From Cellulomonas composti (GTDB taxonomy: Bacteria > Actinomycetota > Actinomycetes > Actinomycetales > Cellulomonadaceae), in the NCBI RefSeq assembly GCF_007990245.1, contig NZ_BJWG01000001.1, positions 434,001-498,000 of the forward strand: a stretch of 64,000 nt of DNA. The letters are read 5' to 3'. Within the stretch, counting starts at the first letter, position 1, and every line of letters starts with the position of its first letter. Of the stretch, positions 7,400-15,372 are shown one piece after another. The notes beneath the pieces are model-generated. The model ran no database searches. It was not told the origin of the DNA and saw only the letters and a list, made by a program, of their open reading frames with translations. The position numbers were made by a program, and so were the translations under genes.

Positions 7400-8218
7400 A
7401 TGGCCGACGTTCCTGCACTCGACGTCCTGCTCCCTCGCGCACCTCTGGCACCGGTCAGGCTCGAGCCCCGCGACGACGAGGCCGAGCTCGTCGACCTCCT
7501 CGACGACACCGCACGCCCGGATGGTCGACGGCCCGGCGCACGGCCTCCGATCGTCGTGCGCGCCAACATGATCTCGACGCTCGACGGCGCAGCGACCGGG
7601 CCGGACCGCGTCACGGGCTCGATCAACGGCCCGGCCGACCTGCGCGTGTTCCGCGCGCTGCGGACGCTTGCCGACGTGGTGCTGGTCGGAGCGGGAACCG
7701 CGCGCCAGGAGCGCTACCGCGAGATCGACCTGCCGCCGCAGCTGGAGGCGACCCGTCGCGTGCACGGCCGCACGACACCACCCGAGCTCGCGGTGGTGAC
7801 GCGCGCCGGCGACGTTCCCGCCGAGCTGCTCGCGGCCGACCGGCCGCCGCTCGTCGTGACCGGCGCGTCGTGCCCCCGGCTGGGGCACCTGCGCGACCGC
7901 CTCGGCACCGGGCGGGTGCTCGTGGCGGACGACGGGGACGGCGGCGTGGACCTCGGGCTCGCGCTGCGCATGCTCGGTGCGCTCGGTCTGACGAACGTCC
8001 TCACCGAGGGCGGGCCCACGCTGCTCGCCGAGCTGCTCACCGGTGGTCTGGTCGACGAGCTGTTCCTGACCTGGAGCCCGAAGCTCGTCGGCGGGCCGGC
8101 GCCCCGCGTGCTCGACGGCGCCCCGTGGCTCGTCCCGCCGCACGACGCGACCCTGATCCATCTCCTGCACGCCGACGGCGTGCTGCTCGGTCGCTGGGGG
8201 CTCGACGGCGTGGCGTGA
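7400..8218 (+). CDS. RibD C-terminal-type pyrimidine reductase family protein
   Basis: A 272-residue dihydrofolate-reductase-fold protein resembling the reductase domain of RibD (5-amino-6-ribosylamino-uracil reductase). Visible family motifs are NMISTLDGAATG (about 55-66), LVGAGTARQERY (about 95-106) for NADPH binding and LTEGGPTLLAELL (about 207-219). Actinobacteria carry several such paralogues outside the riboflavin operon, and their exact substrates are often unknown, so I give no symbol. It is a single gene, separated from cysG by 116 bases and with its own leaderless promoter. The start ATG is fixed by that promoter. Confidence 0.8.
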   Translation: MADVPALDVLLPRAPLAPVRLEPRDDEAELVDLLDDTARPDGRRPGARPPIVVRANMISTLDGAATGPDRVTGSINGPADLRVFRALRTLADVVLVGAGTARQERYREIDLPPQLEATRRVHGRTTPPELAVVTRAGDVPAELLAADRPPLVVTGASCPRLGHLRDRLGTGRVLVADDGDGGVDLGLALRMLGALGLTNVLTEGGPTLLAELLTGGLVDELFLTWSPKLVGGPAPRVLDGAPWLVPPHDATLIHLLHADGVLLGRWGLDGVA

Positions 8219-8239
8219 GGCAGGCGGTCGTGCATCCGT

Positions 8240-8245
8240 TAGGTT
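8240..8245 (+). promoter_or_regulatory. Putative -10 element of a leaderless promoter
   Basis: TAGGTT followed by six bases and GTG 8252. Same hexamer and same spacing as at 7388-7393. Confidence 0.55.
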
Positions 8246-8251
8246 CCGGGC

Positions 8252-9304
8252 GTGCGCCACTTCAAGTGCCCCCGGTGCGGGGCCGCCGCCATGCAGGAGT
8301 ACCTCGAGTGTGACGCGTGCGGTCTGGCGCTCGGTCTGCACCCGCCGACGCTGACGATGCAGCCGGCACCGGAGCAGGGTGCGCAGGTCGACGGCGCGTG
8401 GTGGTACCCGTGCAGCAACCGTGGCTGGAACTGCAACTGGCTCGTCGCACCGGACTCCGGTTCCGGGTTCTGCGTGTCCTGCCGGCTGACGCGCACACGG
8501 CCGGATGCGAGCGACACGCTCGCGCTCGAGACGCTGGCCACGACCTCCGTGGACAAGCGGCGCCTGCTCGTGCAGCTCGCCGAGCTGGGGCTGCCGGTCA
8601 CGCCCTGGTACGAGCGGCCGGGTGGGTTGGGGTTCGACCTGCTCTCCTCGCGCTCCAGCGGGAGCCGCGTGACGATCGGGCACGCGAACGGCATCGTCAC
8701 GATCGACCTCGCGGAGTCGCTCGACGCGCACCGGGAGCGCCTGCGCGTGAGCCTCGGTGAGGCGTACCGCACCATGCTGGGCCACTTCCGGCACGAGGTC
8801 GGGCACTACTACGAGTGGGTGCTGGTCGAGCAGACCGGATGGATCGACGAGTGCCGGGAGATCTTCGGCGACGAGCGCGCGTCGTACTCCGACGCGATCG
8901 CCCGGCACTACCGGGACGGGGCCCCGGCCGACTGGCAGGAGCGCTACATCTCGGAGTACGCGACCATGCACCCGTGGGAGGACTTCGCGGAGTGCTTCGC
9001 GCACTACCTGCACCTGCACGACACGCTCACGGTCGCCGCGACCGGCGGCCTCCAGCTCGACGGCGAGGCGATCGTCAGCACCGCCGGTCGGTCGGTGCGG
9101 CCGCGGTCGGACTACACGGACACCACGATGAGCGAGGTGCTCGCGGACTGGGTGCCGCTCGCGGCGTTCTTCAACCGCGTGAACCGCGCGATGGGCAAGG
9201 GTGACCTCTACCCGTTCGGCATCGTCCCGGCGGTCGAGCGCAAGCTCGACTTCGTGCACCGCGTGGTAGTGGCGTCGCGTGTCGAGGTGCCCCTGCCGGC
9301 GTGA
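8252..9304 (+). CDS. Zinc-ribbon protein with putative zinc metallopeptidase domain (DUF2248-type)
   Basis: A 350-residue protein starting with a four-cysteine zinc ribbon (C6, C9, C20, C23) and followed by a domain with a metallopeptidase-like HEVGH at residues 181-185, inside GHFRHEVGHYY. A second acidic helix, WEDFAECFAHYLH, about 65 residues further on could provide the third ligand, as in gluzincin-like folds. This architecture matches the family annotated as putative zinc-binding peptidase (DUF2248, recalled). It has no signal peptide and is probably cytoplasmic. The substrate is unknown. The start is GTG, fixed by a TAGGTT hexamer six bases upstream. Confidence 0.75.
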   Translation: MRHFKCPRCGAAAMQEYLECDACGLALGLHPPTLTMQPAPEQGAQVDGAWWYPCSNRGWNCNWLVAPDSGSGFCVSCRLTRTRPDASDTLALETLATTSVDKRRLLVQLAELGLPVTPWYERPGGLGFDLLSSRSSGSRVTIGHANGIVTIDLAESLDAHRERLRVSLGEAYRTMLGHFRHEVGHYYEWVLVEQTGWIDECREIFGDERASYSDAIARHYRDGAPADWQERYISEYATMHPWEDFAECFAHYLHLHDTLTVAATGGLQLDGEAIVSTAGRSVRPRSDYTDTTMSEVLADWVPLAAFFNRVNRAMGKGDLYPFGIVPAVERKLDFVHRVVVASRVEVPLPA

Positions 9305-9306
9305 AC

Positions 9307-9312
9307 TAGGCT
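9307..9312 (+). promoter_or_regulatory. Putative -10 element of a leaderless promoter
   Basis: TAGGCT followed by six bases and GTG 9319. It overlaps the three-base tail after the stop of the upstream gene, so the promoter is packed into a 14-base gap. Confidence 0.55.
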
Positions 9313-9318
9313 TCGGCC

Positions 9319-9804
9319 GTGACCGACACGATCCTGGTCCTCACCGAGGACACTCTCGCGCCCGTCGACATCGAGCACCTCCTGGCGCTGCACGAGGGCG
9401 AGGAGCTCGCCTACCGGGTGCTCGTGCCCGCGGACTCCGACCGCCCGCTGCTGCCGACGATCGTCGACAACCTCGGCCTCGGCGAGATCAAGGAGGCCCT
9501 GCAGCGGCTGCGCGGCAAGGAGCCCTCGGTGACGGAGGCGAAGGTCACCGCGCACGACCGGCTCGCGGCCTCGCTCGCCGAGTTCGTGGCGGTCGGGCGG
9601 CAGGCCGAGGGCAGCGTCGTCGAGGACGACCCGCTGCCTGCGCTCAAGGCCGCCGTCGAGGCCGGGGACGTCCGCGAGATCGCGGTGGTCACCTACCCCC
9701 ACGCCTGGCTCGACACGTTCCACAAGGACTGGGCCTCACGGGCGCGTGAGGACCTCCAGGTCCCCGTGCTGCACCTCTACTCGGGCACGTCCGAGCTGGG
9801 CTGA
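9319..9804 (+). CDS. Conserved actinobacterial protein of unknown function
   Basis: A 161-residue acidic, soluble protein without signal peptide or membrane segment. It opens with TDTILVLTEDTLAPVDIEHLL and has alternating hydrophobic strands and charged helices, which suggests a small alpha/beta fold, perhaps Rossmann-like or UspA-like; I do not recognise a catalytic motif. The segment EIAVVTYPHAWLDTFHKDW near residue 120 looks like the later strand-helix of such a fold. It is the third single gene in a row with a TAGGYT-N6 leaderless promoter. It converges on the racemase gene with 30 bases between them. Confidence 0.6.
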   Translation: MTDTILVLTEDTLAPVDIEHLLALHEGEELAYRVLVPADSDRPLLPTIVDNLGLGEIKEALQRLRGKEPSVTEAKVTAHDRLAASLAEFVAVGRQAEGSVVEDDPLPALKAAVEAGDVREIAVVTYPHAWLDTFHKDWASRAREDLQVPVLHLYSGTSELG

Positions 9805-9834
9805 GCCCCGGCGGCTGGACCCCGACCGCGGCGC

Positions 9835-10548
9835 TCAGCTGCGCACGCGGTGGCCGGCCCGCTCGATCGTGCGGCGGGCGAGCACGTCGAGCGAGTCGAC
9901 GTACCGGGGGTCCGCGAGCAGGTCGGCGTCGTCCGCGACGACGGACAGCTCGGTGCAGCCGAGCAGAACGACGTCCGCACCGCGGGCGACGAGCCGCTCG
10001 ACGACGCCCGCGAGCAGCGGCAGGTCGACCGGTCGGCCGGCCTTCACCTGGTCGTAGATGACCCGCATGACCTCGGCCTGGTCGGCGTCGTCGGGCACGA
10101 GCGACCCGAGCCCGTGCTCCTGGGCGGACCGCTGGTAGACGCCCGCCGCGAGCGTGCCGCTCGTCGCAAGCACGCCCACGGTGCCGCCGGGCACGCGTCG
10201 GGCGGCCTCGGCGACGGTCTCGTCGACGATCGAGAGCACGGGCACCTCGACCGCCGCGACGACCTCGGCCGTGAAGTGGTGCGCGGTGTTGCACGGCACG
10301 ACGACGAACGCGACGCCGATGCGTTCGAGCGTGCGAGCGTCGGCCGCCATCACCGGCCCAGGGTTCTCGTCGGACCGGCCCAGGATGTACGCGGTGCGGT
10401 CCGGGATCGTCGCGTGCTGCATGACCACGAGGTCCACGTGGTCCTGGTCGCGCGCCGCGTCGGTGAGGCGCACGACCTTGTCGAGGAAGTACACCGTGGC
10501 CAGCGGGCCGACGCCGCCGATCACGCCGACCGGCGCGCGCCCGGGCAT
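9835..10548 (-). CDS. Aspartate/glutamate racemase family protein
   Basis: A 237-residue cofactor-independent amino acid racemase. Both catalytic cysteines are present, in VVPCNTAHHF and VLLGCTELSV, so both proton-transfer half-sites are intact, and the N-terminal GVIGGVGPLAT motif is typical of the aspartate racemase branch. The start is ATG 10548, overlapping the stop of the upstream ligase (ATGA), which rules out the longer frame beginning at 10686. Translational coupling to a D-aspartate ligase-like ATP-grasp enzyme suggests that it supplies D-Asp or D-Glu for peptidoglycan cross-bridge synthesis (inference). It could instead be a glutamate racemase for the stem peptide, but the sequence is nearer to AspR than to MurI. 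Confidence 0.82.
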   Translation of the reverse strand: MPGRAPVGVIGGVGPLATVYFLDKVVRLTDAARDQDHVDLVVMQHATIPDRTAYILGRSDENPGPVMAADARTLERIGVAFVVVPCNTAHHFTAEVVAAVEVPVLSIVDETVAEAARRVPGGTVGVLATSGTLAAGVYQRSAQEHGLGSLVPDDADQAEVMRVIYDQVKAGRPVDLPLLAGVVERLVARGADVVLLGCTELSVVADDADLLADPRYVDSLDVLARRTIERAGHRVRS

Positions 10549-11837
10549 CAGGCCTCCGCCTGCTCGACGCGCGGCGCGGACTGCGGCCGAGGGACCGGGT
10601 AGTAGCGGCGGTACTTGCGCCACTGGTTGGCCTGCGCGACCAGCAGGTAGGCGATCCGGCGCGGATCGGACTCCGCCGAGTACCACAGCGGGTTCGTCGC
10701 GCGACGCATACGGCCCAGGCTACGCACGCGACGGCGCAGCACGGGGTCGGCGATGTAGCGGCGCAGCAGCAAGCGCGGCAGCACCGTGTACAGGTGCGGC
10801 TCGGTGATCTGCGCCGCGGCCCCCGGCGGCAGCGGGTCGAGACCCTGCACATGCTCGCGCACGTACAGCTCGGCGGTGTTGCGACCGCCCGCGGTGATGT
10901 AGAAGTTCGAGCGGCCCAGCCGCGGGTTGAGCTCGAAGAACACGGTCGACCCGTCGCGTGGGTCGTGCTTCAGGTCGAAGTTGGCGTACCCCGTCCAGCC
11001 GATCGCCTCGAGCAGCCGCGTGGCCTGTGCGACGAGCTCGGCGTCGTGCTGCGTGACGATGCCCGCGGGGTTCCCGAGCGCGCCGGGCGTGTGCTCCTCG
11101 AGCAGCACGTGCCCGAACGCGGAGAACACGACCTTGCCCGAGAGGTCGCTGTAGCACGTGAGGATCCGCATGCCGGAGTCGTCCCCCGGGATGAAGTCCT
11201 GCACGACGAACGAGCCGACGTACCCCGAGGCGCGCACGCGCTCGAGCAGGTCCGCCAGCTCGTCGGGCGTGTCGACCGTGAAGACCTTCTTCTTCCCCGG
11301 GAACTCGACCAGGTGGTAGGCGGCGGTGTCCGCGGCCTTCGCGATCACCGGGAAGCGCAGGCCCGACACGTCCGGCGAGCCGCCGGCCGCGACGTCGTGC
11401 ACCACGGTGGTCGGGTGCCCGAGGCCGTGCTCGCGGCACAGTGCGCCGAACCGTTCCTTGTCGGTGACGCGGTCGAGCGTCGCGCGCGGCACGTACGGGA
11501 TCGTGTACAGGTCCTCGAGGCGGTCGCGGTTCTCGACGATCGTGCGCACGAGCCAGTCCGCCGAGCCGAGCAGGATCAGCCGCTTGCCCGCGTGCTCGGC
11601 GGCGATCCGGCGCAGCGTCGCGACGATCGTGTCCGGGTCGTCGATGCCCGGCTCGACGACGTTCGTCAGGATGCGCGAGTGCCGCACGAGCCCGGTCGAG
11701 AACGTCGAGACGACCACGGGCCGCACGCCGTACGCCTGGTGGAACGTGCGCGCGATGCTGTACGCGCCGATGTCACCGCCCAGGACGACGGGCTGCAGGT
11801 CGTCCTGGGCGGTGACGGCGCGGCGCGCGCGTGTCAC
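10548..11837 (-). CDS. ATP-grasp carboxylate-amine ligase resembling D-aspartate ligase of peptidoglycan cross-bridges
   Basis: A 429-residue ATP-grasp protein. Its layout and the segments VVLGGDIGAYSIAR near the N-terminus, VQDFIPGDDSGMR in the centre, GYANFDLKHDPRDG and the metal-binding FFELNPRLGRSNFY resemble the enterococcal D-aspartate ligase Asl(fm), as I recall it, including a length near 437. That enzyme adds D-Asp to the side-chain amine of the stem-peptide diamino acid. Cellulomonas walls are typically type A4-beta with L-ornithine and D-Glu or D-Asp, so this is a candidate cross-bridge ligase (inference). The start is GTG 11837, overlapping the gnd stop (GTGA), rather than the frame start at 11867. 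The racemase follows with an ATGA overlap. Confidence 0.72.
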   Translation of the reverse strand: MTRARRAVTAQDDLQPVVLGGDIGAYSIARTFHQAYGVRPVVVSTFSTGLVRHSRILTNVVEPGIDDPDTIVATLRRIAAEHAGKRLILLGSADWLVRTIVENRDRLEDLYTIPYVPRATLDRVTDKERFGALCREHGLGHPTTVVHDVAAGGSPDVSGLRFPVIAKAADTAAYHLVEFPGKKKVFTVDTPDELADLLERVRASGYVGSFVVQDFIPGDDSGMRILTCYSDLSGKVVFSAFGHVLLEEHTPGALGNPAGIVTQHDAELVAQATRLLEAIGWTGYANFDLKHDPRDGSTVFFELNPRLGRSNFYITAGGRNTAELYVREHVQGLDPLPPGAAAQITEPHLYTVLPRLLLRRYIADPVLRRRVRSLGRMRRATNPLWYSAESDPRRIAYLLVAQANQWRKYRRYYPVPRPQSAPRVEQAEA

Positions 11838-13294
11838 GCGGGCTGCTCGCTGCGGTCGCCCGACCACAGCGTGTGGAACGAGCCCTCACGGTCCGTGCGA
11901 CGGTAGGTGTGGGCACCGAAGAAGTCGCGCTGGGCCTGGATGAGCGCCGCCGGCAGCCGGTCGGCGCGCACGCCGTCGTAGTACGCGAGCGACGACGAGA
12001 ACGCCGGCGTCGGCACGCCGTGCAGCGCGGCTCCGGACACGATGCGGCGCCACGACTCGACGCCGGCGGCGACCGCCTCGGTGAAGTACGGGTCGGCGAG
12101 CAGGAGCGGCAGGTCCTGGTCCCGCTCGTACGCCTCGGTGATGCGGTTGAGGAACCGCGCGCGGATGATGCAGCCGCCGCGCCAGACCCGCGCCATCGCG
12201 CCACGGTCGATGTCCCAGCCGAACTCCGCCGACGCCGCGGCGATCTGGTCGAAGCCCTGCGAGTACGCGACGACCTTGGACGCGAACAGCGCGAGCCGCA
12301 CGTCCTCGACGAACGCGTCGCGGTCCGTGACGTCCCACGGCGTGGTCGCGGCGGCGAGCGTGCCGCGCGCGGCCTCGCGCTGCGGCGAACCACCCGAGAG
12401 GGCACGCGCGAACGTGGCCTCGGCGATCCCCGTGATCGGCACGCCCAGGTCCAGGCCGTTCTGGACCGTCCAGCGGCCGGTGCCCTTCTGCTCCGCCTGG
12501 TCGAGCACGACGTCGACGAACGCCGCACCGGTCTGCGGGTCGACGTGCGCCAGGACGTCCGCGGTGATCTCGATGAGGAACGACTCGAGGTCGCCCGTGT
12601 TCCACTCGGCGAAGATCTCGCCGATCTGCGCGGCCGAGGCGCCGAGCCCCTGCTTGAGCAGGTCGTACGCCTCCGCGATGAGCTGCATGTCGGCGTACTC
12701 GATGCCGTTGTGCACCATCTTGACGAAGTGGCCCGCACCGTCGGGGCCCACGTACGTGCAGCACGGCACGCCGTCGACCTTCGCCGAGATCTTCTCGAGG
12801 ATCGGGCCCAGGCTCGCGTACGACTCGCGCGTACCGCCCGGCATGATCGACGGGCCGAGCAGCGCGCCCTCCTCGCCGCCGGAGACGCCCGAGCCCACGA
12901 AGTGCAGACCGCGCGCCCGCAGCGCGTTCTCGCGGCGGATCGTGTCCGGGAAGTGCGCGTTGCCCGCGTCGACGACGATGTCGCCGTCCTCGAGGAACGG
13001 CAGCAGCTCGTCGATCACGGCGTCCGTAGCGGCGCCGGCCTTGACCATGACGACGACCTTGCGCGGCCGCTCGAGCGACGCGACGAAGTCCGCGACGGAC
13101 TCCGACGGCACGAACGTCCCCTCGTCGCCGTGGTCCTCGACGAGCGACTGCGTCTTGGCGTACGACCGGTTGTGGATCGCCACCGTGTACCCGTTGCGGG
13201 CGAAGTTCCGGGCGAGGTTGCGGCCCATGACCGCAAGCCCCGTGACACCGATCTGTGCGGTTGCGACCGTCGCGCCGGCTGCAGAGTCGACCAT
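11834..13294 (-). CDS. gnd: 6-phosphogluconate dehydrogenase, decarboxylating
   Basis: A 486-residue pentose phosphate enzyme converting 6-phosphogluconate to ribulose 5-phosphate and CO2 with NADP reduction. The N-terminal GVTGLAVMGRNLARNFARNGY dinucleotide fold with the NRS segment, the substrate motif VGSGVSGGEEGALLGPS and the late GRGGCIIR-like segment (WRGGCIIRARFLN) are all present, and the length is that of the long form. The start is ATG 13294 with AAGGAG 12 bases upstream; the open frame extends further but has no second ribosome site. A TACGCT hexamer on the minus strand at 13366-13371 may be the promoter. It heads an operon with the ligase and racemase genes. Confidence 0.93.
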   Translation of the reverse strand: MVDSAAGATVATAQIGVTGLAVMGRNLARNFARNGYTVAIHNRSYAKTQSLVEDHGDEGTFVPSESVADFVASLERPRKVVVMVKAGAATDAVIDELLPFLEDGDIVVDAGNAHFPDTIRRENALRARGLHFVGSGVSGGEEGALLGPSIMPGGTRESYASLGPILEKISAKVDGVPCCTYVGPDGAGHFVKMVHNGIEYADMQLIAEAYDLLKQGLGASAAQIGEIFAEWNTGDLESFLIEITADVLAHVDPQTGAAFVDVVLDQAEQKGTGRWTVQNGLDLGVPITGIAEATFARALSGGSPQREAARGTLAAATTPWDVTDRDAFVEDVRLALFASKVVAYSQGFDQIAAASAEFGWDIDRGAMARVWRGGCIIRARFLNRITEAYERDQDLPLLLADPYFTEAVAAGVESWRRIVSGAALHGVPTPAFSSSLAYYDGVRADRLPAALIQAQRDFFGAHTYRRTDREGSFHTLWSGDRSEQPA

Positions 13295-13419
13295 GCTGGG
13301 GGGTGCTCCTTCGGATCGTCGGCCGCGGGCGCGCGTGCGCACCGGCCGTGAGGGGTGCCTGCGCCAGCGTAGTGCGAGCCCCGCGCACCGCTCCGTGCGC
13401 GATCACCGGGCAAGACGGG

Positions 13420-13797
13420 TCAGCGCGTTCGCGCTGCCGGGGCGGGCCAGCTCGCCGCGATCGACTCGGCGGTCGCGCTGTCGCCGAAACCCTCGCGCAC
13501 GAGCGCCATCACGCGGGCGCGCGCCTCCCGCTCGGCCGCGCTCGTCGTGCGCAGCAGCAGGGTCGCGAGCGCGGCCGGTGCGAGCCGGGTCGCGCCGGGT
13601 CCGAACGTGAGGTCGACGATCCGGCCGAGCGAGTCGACCTGCACGTCGACCTCCCCCCGCGGTGAGCGCGCGCGCTGGCGTACGTCGTCGACGCCCTGGC
13701 GCACCCGCTCGGCGGTCCGCGCACGCTCCTGCGCCGCCGCGATCGCCGCCCGCACCCCACCAGGGTCGCCCTCGCCGCCCACCGGTGTCCGCTCCAT
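13420..13797 (-). CDS. YbaB/EbfC-family nucleoid-associated protein
   Basis: A 125-residue protein with the YbaB/EbfC pattern: an N-terminal helix (VRAAIAAAQERARTAERVRQGVDDV), a beta hairpin with GEVDVQVDSLGRIVDLTF, and a C-terminal helix (ALATLLLRTTSAAEREARARVMALV). The family forms tweezer-like dimers that bind DNA; actinobacterial divergent members are often linked to ESX/WXG loci, which I do not see here. The start is ATG 13797, chosen for the GGAGGG seven bases upstream. The gene is preceded by six 10-bp repeats (13811-13870) that could form part of its control region. Confidence 0.7.
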   Translation of the reverse strand: MERTPVGGEGDPGGVRAAIAAAQERARTAERVRQGVDDVRQRARSPRGEVDVQVDSLGRIVDLTFGPGATRLAPAALATLLLRTTSAAEREARARVMALVREGFGDSATAESIAASWPAPAARTR

Positions 13798-13810
13798 CCC
13801 GCAGCCCTCC

Positions 13811-13870
13811 TCACCTGAACCCACCTGAGCTCACCTGAGCTCACCTGAACTCACCTGAACTGACCTGAAC
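13811..13870. repeat. Six tandem 10-bp repeats upstream of the YbaB-like gene
   Basis: Six consecutive decamers of the form TCACCTGAAC (variants CCACCTGAGC, TCACCTGAGC and TGACCTGAAC) fill 60 bases immediately ahead of the ribosome site of the minus-strand gene. On that strand the unit reads GTTCAGGTGA. The 10-bp period equals about one helical turn, so all copies face the same side of the DNA. Each unit also carries an AGGTGA stretch resembling a ribosome-binding core. Confidence 0.9.
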
Positions 13871-14027
13871 CAGCCCGACCCCGACGCTACGTCGGCGGCC
13901 CCCCACGCGTCGCTCGTCATCCACAACCCCCCGACCCCACCGCCCGGGTGGGGCTGCTCGCGCACTCGACGGTGGGGTGGGGACACCACTGCGGCGCGCC
14001 GACGATGGTCGCGCCGGTGGCCGGTCG

Positions 14028-14033
14028 TACGCT
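14028..14033 (+). promoter_or_regulatory. Putative -10 element of a leaderless promoter
   Basis: TACGCT followed by six bases and GTG 14040. No ribosome site lies between. Confidence 0.5.
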
Positions 14034-14039
14034 CACGCC

Positions 14040-14621
14040 GTGACCAACGGACCCGACGACGTCCCCGCGGAGTTCATCCGTGCACTGCGCTCGTTGCGGA
14101 CGGTGACGGTACGTCCGGAGGTCGTGCTCGACGAGGTGCCCGGACCGGCCAGGATCGCGCCGTACTCGGCCGCGCTGACAGCGGAGGTGCGCACCGCGCG
14201 GCGCTCGGTCTCGGCCGCGGAGCTCGCATCGGGCCGCTTCGTCGTACTGTTCGACCCGGCGGGCCAGGAGGCCTGGGACGGCTGCTTCCGGCTCGTCACG
14301 CTGGTCCGCGCGACGCTCGAAGCCGAGGTCGGCGCCGATCCGCTGCTCGCCGAGGTCGCCTGGACGTGGTTCCTCGACGCGCTCGCAGGTGCCGACCTGG
14401 ACGCGCACGCGGCCGGGGGGACCGTGACGCGCGTGCTGTCGCAGAGCTTCGGCTCGCTCGAGATCCGTGCGGAGCAGACCGAGCTGGAGATCCGGGCCTC
14501 GTGGACCGCGTCCGACGAGGATCTCGCGCCGCACCTGCGCGCATGGGAGACGCTGCTGTGCACCGCCGCCGGCCTGCCGCCGCTGCCTGAGGGCGTCGTG
14601 CCGCTCGGTCCGCGGTACTGA
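14040..14621 (+). CDS. DUF3000 family protein
   Basis: A 193-residue soluble protein with the features I recall for Pfam DUF3000: an N-terminal FIRALRSLRTVTVRPEVVLDEVP, a central ARIAPYSAALTAEVRT and LASGRFVVLFDPAGQEAWDGCFRLV, and a C-terminal ELEIRASWTASD followed by W and LPPLPEGVVPLGPRY. Function is unknown. It is regularly found next to RNase D in actinobacteria (Rv2680-Rv2681 in M. tuberculosis), as here. The GTG start is set by a TACGCT hexamer six bases upstream; the longer frame from 13977 would run through the promoter. Confidence 0.78.
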   Translation: MTNGPDDVPAEFIRALRSLRTVTVRPEVVLDEVPGPARIAPYSAALTAEVRTARRSVSAAELASGRFVVLFDPAGQEAWDGCFRLVTLVRATLEAEVGADPLLAEVAWTWFLDALAGADLDAHAAGGTVTRVLSQSFGSLEIRAEQTELEIRASWTASDEDLAPHLRAWETLLCTAAGLPPLPEGVVPLGPRY

Positions 14622-14728
14622 CGCAGGGGGTGATCTCCGGGCCTCTCCTGTGCTCGCCCCGTTCACACGCACGTCGAGGTCTGGACAGCTCGCTCAAGTC
14701 GGACCGGGGCGCTGCCGATGACCTGCCT

Positions 14729-15235
14729 GTGACCATCGAACCGCTGCGACGTGGGACCGCCGTCCGTCGGCCTGGCCTCACCGCGGTGGCTCCTGTGCAG
14801 CGCGCGACCACGGCGCACCAGATGTGCGTCGTCGTCACCGAGGTCGCGGAGGGCGACGGTACGGCGCTGGTGGCCAACCTGCGCCGCCGGGGTGCGCACC
14901 GCGTGGTCGTCCTGACCCGTAACGCCAGCCGCGCCGAGCTCGGGATCCTGCTCGCGGGTGGCGTGCGCGGCGCGATCGCCAGCCAGACCGTTCCGATGCT
15001 GGTCCGTCTGCCCACCGCCCCGCCCGCGGCGCCGCCCCTGCCGGAGCTGACGCACCGCGAGGTGAGCGTCCTGCAGCTCGTGGCCGAGGGCAAGAGCAAC
15101 CGCGTGATCGGCGAGGACCTCGGCCTCTCGGCGCTCACCGTCAAGAGCCACCTCGCACGCATCTCGCGCAAGTTCGGCACGGGTGACCGCGCCCAGCTCG
15201 TCGCGATGTCCTTCCGCGGCGGTCTGCTGCGCTGA
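14729..15235 (+). CDS. LuxR-type regulator with degenerate receiver-like N-terminus
   Basis: A 168-residue DNA-binding protein. The C-terminal 65 residues are a GerE/LuxR helix-turn-helix (LTHREVSVLQLVAEGKSNRVIGEDLGLSALTVKSHLARISRKFG). The first 95 residues resemble the later half of a response-regulator receiver (RAELGILLAGGVRGAIAS), but the phospho-acceptor aspartate and acidic pocket are missing, so it is probably an unphosphorylated pseudo-receiver. No histidine kinase is adjacent. I chose GTG 14729 because the upstream codons of the open frame (from 14630) are rich in A/T at third positions and look non-coding. It lies between DUF3000 and RNase D. Confidence 0.72.
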   Translation: MTIEPLRRGTAVRRPGLTAVAPVQRATTAHQMCVVVTEVAEGDGTALVANLRRRGAHRVVVLTRNASRAELGILLAGGVRGAIASQTVPMLVRLPTAPPAAPPLPELTHREVSVLQLVAEGKSNRVIGEDLGLSALTVKSHLARISRKFGTGDRAQLVAMSFRGGLLR

Positions 15236-15359
15236 GCGCTGGTCCGCCGCAGCCGGCGCCGCTGTGGTGCGTGCTCGTGCCGCCCCGGGCGTGACGTGCT
15301 GCGTTGACACGTGGGCGACACCGCACCCGCGCCTGCGCGAAGCCGAGGCGTGCAGCGCC

Positions 15360-15365
15360 TACGGT
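15360..15365 (+). promoter_or_regulatory. Putative -10 element of a leaderless promoter
   Basis: TACGGT, then seven bases, then GTG 15373 of the RNase D gene. Confidence 0.45.
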
Positions 15366-15372
15366 GGGGCAC

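Noticed and set aside
6554..9259. A 901-codon minus-strand frame opposite cysG and the next two genes
   Set aside because: It spans three genes on the other strand, each with motifs and promoters, and its translation has no recognisable fold.
9835..10686. Longer racemase start at 10686
   Set aside because: It would overlap the ligase gene by 139 bases; ATG 10548 overlaps the ligase stop by ATGA and precedes the family's first strand.
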